36,523 nt of DNA, from positions 1 through 36,523 of the forward strand of contig NZ_JADGES010000027.1 in the NCBI RefSeq assembly GCF_016744255.1. Reading direction: 5' to 3'. Origin of the DNA: Maribacter sp. Lineage in GTDB: Bacteria > Bacteroidota > Bacteroidia > Flavobacteriales > Flavobacteriaceae. This document shows positions 34,220 through 36,523 of this stretch, one piece after another (positions within the stretch are counted from its first letter, which is position 1; every line of letters starts with the position of its first letter). The notes below the pieces were generated by a model. It worked only from the letters and a program-made list of their open reading frames with translations, was not told where the DNA came from and did not search any database. Position numbers and translations under genes: made by a program.

Positions 34220-35215
34220 ATGAAAAACCGATTTTTACTTCTATTGTCTTTCTTTGCATTAAGTTTTCAAAATTATGCTCAGGAAGGAATTCCTGTATAT
34301 TTTGATTATTTATCCGATAACTATTACTTGGTTTTCCCGTCCATGGCAGGTATTGGAGAAGGTGGTAAAATAAGAGGTACTATACGAAAACAATGGTTTA
34401 ATGTAGAGGAAGCTCCTAGCTTGCAAACGCTTAATGCCCACTTTAGATTGGGAGACAGTGATAGTGGAATTGGTGCTATAGTCTATAATGATGCTAATGG
34501 ATACCATTCACAAACAGGTTTTAAAATGACATATGCACACCATTTAAGAATGGGGGGCGAAGATATACGTGCTTTAAATCAACTTTCATTTGGGTTAAGT
34601 GCTGGCTATTTACAAAGCCGTTTGGATGAGTCCGAATTTAGGTCTGTTATTCCTGATCCTGTTATTAATGGAGCAGATAATAGTGTGGGGTATTTTAATG
34701 TAGACTTTGGTATGTCTTATAACTTTAGAGATTTCTACGCACATGCAGCTGTTTTAAATGCATTAGGAAGTAGTAGGGATTTGTATTCTGTTACCGAGAT
34801 AGATAATGTAAAGCGATATGTAGTTTCTGCGGGTCATATTTTTGGTAGAAACGAGTGGCAAATAGAGCCTTCTGTATTATTTCAACTAACAGATTATACA
34901 AAGGAAAAGACCGTAGATTTTAATGCTAAAGTGTATCGTGATGTAGACTTTGGTAGAGTATGGGGAGGTGTTTCTTATAGAAGAAGTTTCGATGGAGCAC
35001 AATTTTTATCTAATGGTACTTTCGGAGAGCAGAGATTACAGCTTATTACTCCAATCGTAGGTGCAAATATTAAGAATTTTATGGTTTCCTATAATTACTC
35101 GTATCAAATGGGAGATATTCGTTTCGATAATGGTGGTTTTCATCAAATTACAGTAGGTTACGATTTTGGGCAATCGGAAAGAAAGTACGATTGTTACTGT
35201 CCTGCTGCGCAATAA
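34220..35215 (+). CDS. PorP/SprF-family type IX secretion-associated outer-membrane protein
   Basis: PorP/SprF proteins are small beta-barrels that help the type IX system export or anchor particular adhesins. The 331-residue protein has a signal peptide (1-20, SFQNYA|Q), a FPSMAGIGEGGKIRGTIRKQW region equivalent to the family's N-terminal NPAxAG...R-QW segment, and a repeated strand pattern (GIGAIVYNDANGYHSQTGFKMTYAHHLRM, FGLSAGYLQSRLD, NVDFGMSYNF). The C-terminus departs from a plain barrel strand, ending YDCYCPAAQ with two cysteines. No large adhesin gene lies beside it, unlike many porP/sprF genes, so its client is unknown. Confidence 0.85.
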   Translation: MKNRFLLLLSFFALSFQNYAQEGIPVYFDYLSDNYYLVFPSMAGIGEGGKIRGTIRKQWFNVEEAPSLQTLNAHFRLGDSDSGIGAIVYNDANGYHSQTGFKMTYAHHLRMGGEDIRALNQLSFGLSAGYLQSRLDESEFRSVIPDPVINGADNSVGYFNVDFGMSYNFRDFYAHAAVLNALGSSRDLYSVTEIDNVKRYVVSAGHIFGRNEWQIEPSVLFQLTDYTKEKTVDFNAKVYRDVDFGRVWGGVSYRRSFDGAQFLSNGTFGEQRLQLITPIVGANIKNFMVSYNYSYQMGDIRFDNGGFHQITVGYDFGQSERKYDCYCPAAQ

Positions 35216-35254
35216 AAAAAATGGGATTATCCTAGTATGTAGAATAAACCCATT
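35214..35254 (-). terminator. Terminator of the VWA lipoprotein gene
   Basis: AATGGG (35220-35225) pairs with CCCATT (35249-35254), and TTAT (35227-35230) with ATAA (35244-35247), around a 13-nt loop. On the minus strand it is followed by a T-run (complement of 35214-35219) that reaches the stop codon of the convergent porP/sprF-like gene. Confidence 0.65.
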
Positions 35255-35276
35255 ACAAACATCTACCCATTAAAAA

Positions 35277-36455
35277 TTATTCTTCCCATTTGTAGTTTTT
35301 TGTAGCAGCTTGCTTTTTAATCGCATTTAGCATCGCATTTTCTAATTCCCCTTTTGCATTTTCTTTTTGGTTTTTAGCTATATAGGAATCTCTCTTTTTG
35401 TTTAATTCTTGAATCTCTTTCTGAATTTTTATTCGATCCTCTTTCTTTTCTTTTATATAGCTTTTAATCTCTGTAGTAGATTTATCTTTTAATTCGGTAG
35501 GTAAGTCTTCCGTTTTAACTTTAGATACTTCAAATGAAACATCATCCGCAGCATCTACCAAGTCCCATTTTTTGTTGTTATACAATCTGGAACTTTTACT
35601 AACAGCACGTTTTACAGCTACCGCTTCTTCCATTTTCATTGCATTGTTGTCTTGCGTATATTGCATTTCTTGTTTGGCTTTACCTAGAGAACCATAAGAT
35701 ACATAGGTAGTGTTAAGTTTAGAATTCAGTTTAATAATGACATCATCATAAGGAGTGTCAATATGCACTACTTTTCTATTGTGGTCAATGGCAATATATT
35801 CGCCACCAGTAAGGGTAGCTCCATTTTTCCATTTGCTGTTTATACCTTGCTCATAGTTTCCGCAGAAAATGGTATTTACAATAACATCTTTTTCTTTGGC
35901 ATTGGTAACGGCATCTTCATAGTTTAATTTTCCTTGTGTAAATGGCTCATTGCCGGCAATGAAAATTAGTTTTAGATTGTCTTTATTTGCTCCCCATTCT
36001 AATTGTTTTAGAGAGGTCTGTATAACTTCTCCACAATATTCTTCACCACCATTTGTGGTAAGAGAGAATAGTTTTTCGGATATCTCGTCTAAGTCGTCAC
36101 TAAAATCTAATACTTGTTGAATGTATCCTTCTTTAGAAGAAAGATTGTCATTGCCGTATTGGTAGAGTGCAATTTGCAAGTTGGGTTTGGCTTCATTGCC
36201 GCATTTAGCATGGGTAAACTTATTTACGATATCCCATAGTTGTGCTTTCGCTTGGTTTATTAATCCGTCCATACTATTACTTGTGTCTAGTAACAAAGCA
36301 ATTTTCACGGTATTGTTTTCTATGGGAGCAGGAGCCATTGCTTGTGCGTATATAATCTCTTTGTTTGTTTTTTTGTTCTTTGGTTCACAACCAAAAGTGG
36401 TAGAGCAAATAAGTGCCATTGCAATTACGCTCATAAAGGAGTTCATTTTTTTCAT
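35277..36455 (-). CDS. VWA-domain lipoprotein
   Basis: The 392-residue protein has a lipoprotein signal peptide with lipobox-like TTFGC and the acylated Cys at 23. A von Willebrand factor A domain follows (about 48-235): the MIDAS motif DTSNSMDG (57-64) begins after strand KIALLL, and LKLIFIAGNEPFTQG and VIVNTIFCG follow as further core strands. The C-terminal third (about 270-392) is rich in Lys and Glu (EIKSYIKEKKEDRIKIQKEIQELNKKRDSYIAKNQKENAKGE) and probably forms a coiled coil. The MIDAS suggests metal-dependent protein binding at the cell envelope. The ligand is unknown, and no chaperone-ATPase (MoxR) gene is adjacent. The start at 36455 is one of two close Met codons (1 and 4). Confidence 0.85.
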   Translation of the reverse strand: MKKMNSFMSVIAMALICSTTFGCEPKNKKTNKEIIYAQAMAPAPIENNTVKIALLLDTSNSMDGLINQAKAQLWDIVNKFTHAKCGNEAKPNLQIALYQYGNDNLSSKEGYIQQVLDFSDDLDEISEKLFSLTTNGGEEYCGEVIQTSLKQLEWGANKDNLKLIFIAGNEPFTQGKLNYEDAVTNAKEKDVIVNTIFCGNYEQGINSKWKNGATLTGGEYIAIDHNRKVVHIDTPYDDVIIKLNSKLNTTYVSYGSLGKAKQEMQYTQDNNAMKMEEAVAVKRAVSKSSRLYNNKKWDLVDAADDVSFEVSKVKTEDLPTELKDKSTTEIKSYIKEKKEDRIKIQKEIQELNKKRDSYIAKNQKENAKGELENAMLNAIKKQAATKNYKWEE

Positions 36456-36523
36456 AAGAATCGTTTTTATATGTTTTATTTATTTTGTTTTAGTTTCGAT
36501 ATAGTCAGTGTTAGTAAATAGGC

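Overview
The window is AT-rich chromosomal DNA of a Bacteroidota bacterium, very probably a marine-type Flavobacteriaceae. The evidence is a full-length SprA (the giant type IX secretion translocon), a PorP/SprF protein, genes without Shine-Dalgarno sites, promoters of the Bacteroidota type (TTG / about 20 nt / TAnnTTTG), and the gene order maeB-ruvA-sprA-gcvH-vanZ-tonB, which I recall as typical of this family. I see no phage, insertion sequence, CRISPR array, tRNA or rRNA. No stretch over 300 bases lacks a gene; the longest gap is 17091-17381.

Layout. 182-1204 is ruvB, which meets a convergent NatA/NatB-type ABC exporter (1265-3202, minus) at a shared terminator. queG (3371-4291) follows. 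4419-14540 holds maeB, ruvA and sprA in close succession. 14641-17090 holds gcvH, a VanZ-like gene and two TonB paralogues, each TonB gene ending in its own hairpin terminator. 17382-22567 is a cytochrome c oxidase maturation and accessory-subunit block: heme O synthase, two subunit III-type proteins, a subunit IV-type protein, a cysteine-free SCO-like protein, a true SCO protein, a DUF420 (CtaM-like) protein and a 68-residue CxxC membrane protein. Subunits I and II are not in the window.

22672-32186 is a MacAB-TolC-type efflux operon with an unusual build. Two copies of a [permease A, permease B, MacA-like adaptor] module flank a single MacB-type ATPase gene, and one TolC-like gene closes the set. 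Two places in it carry the same ECF-sigma-like element (TGTAAC, 17 nt, GTCTwAT), one before the first permease and one before the ATPase. tsaB (32205-32882) follows, then on the minus strand a dodecin-like gene and an Nfu-type iron-sulfur protein with a doubled N-terminal domain, then a solitary porP/sprF gene (plus) and a VWA-domain lipoprotein (minus).

The observations I rate highest are the paired ECF-like promoters with a palindrome and tetranucleotide repeat in the efflux operon, the duplicated exporter sharing one ATPase, the two small uncharacterised proteins in the oxidase assembly block, a dodecin that lacks the flavin-stacking Trp, and three housekeeping genes (ruvB, queG, tsaB) whose promoters lie so close to the ATG that the mRNAs should be leaderless or nearly so. 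I did not find a clearly new defence or mobile system; most of the window is conserved core genome.
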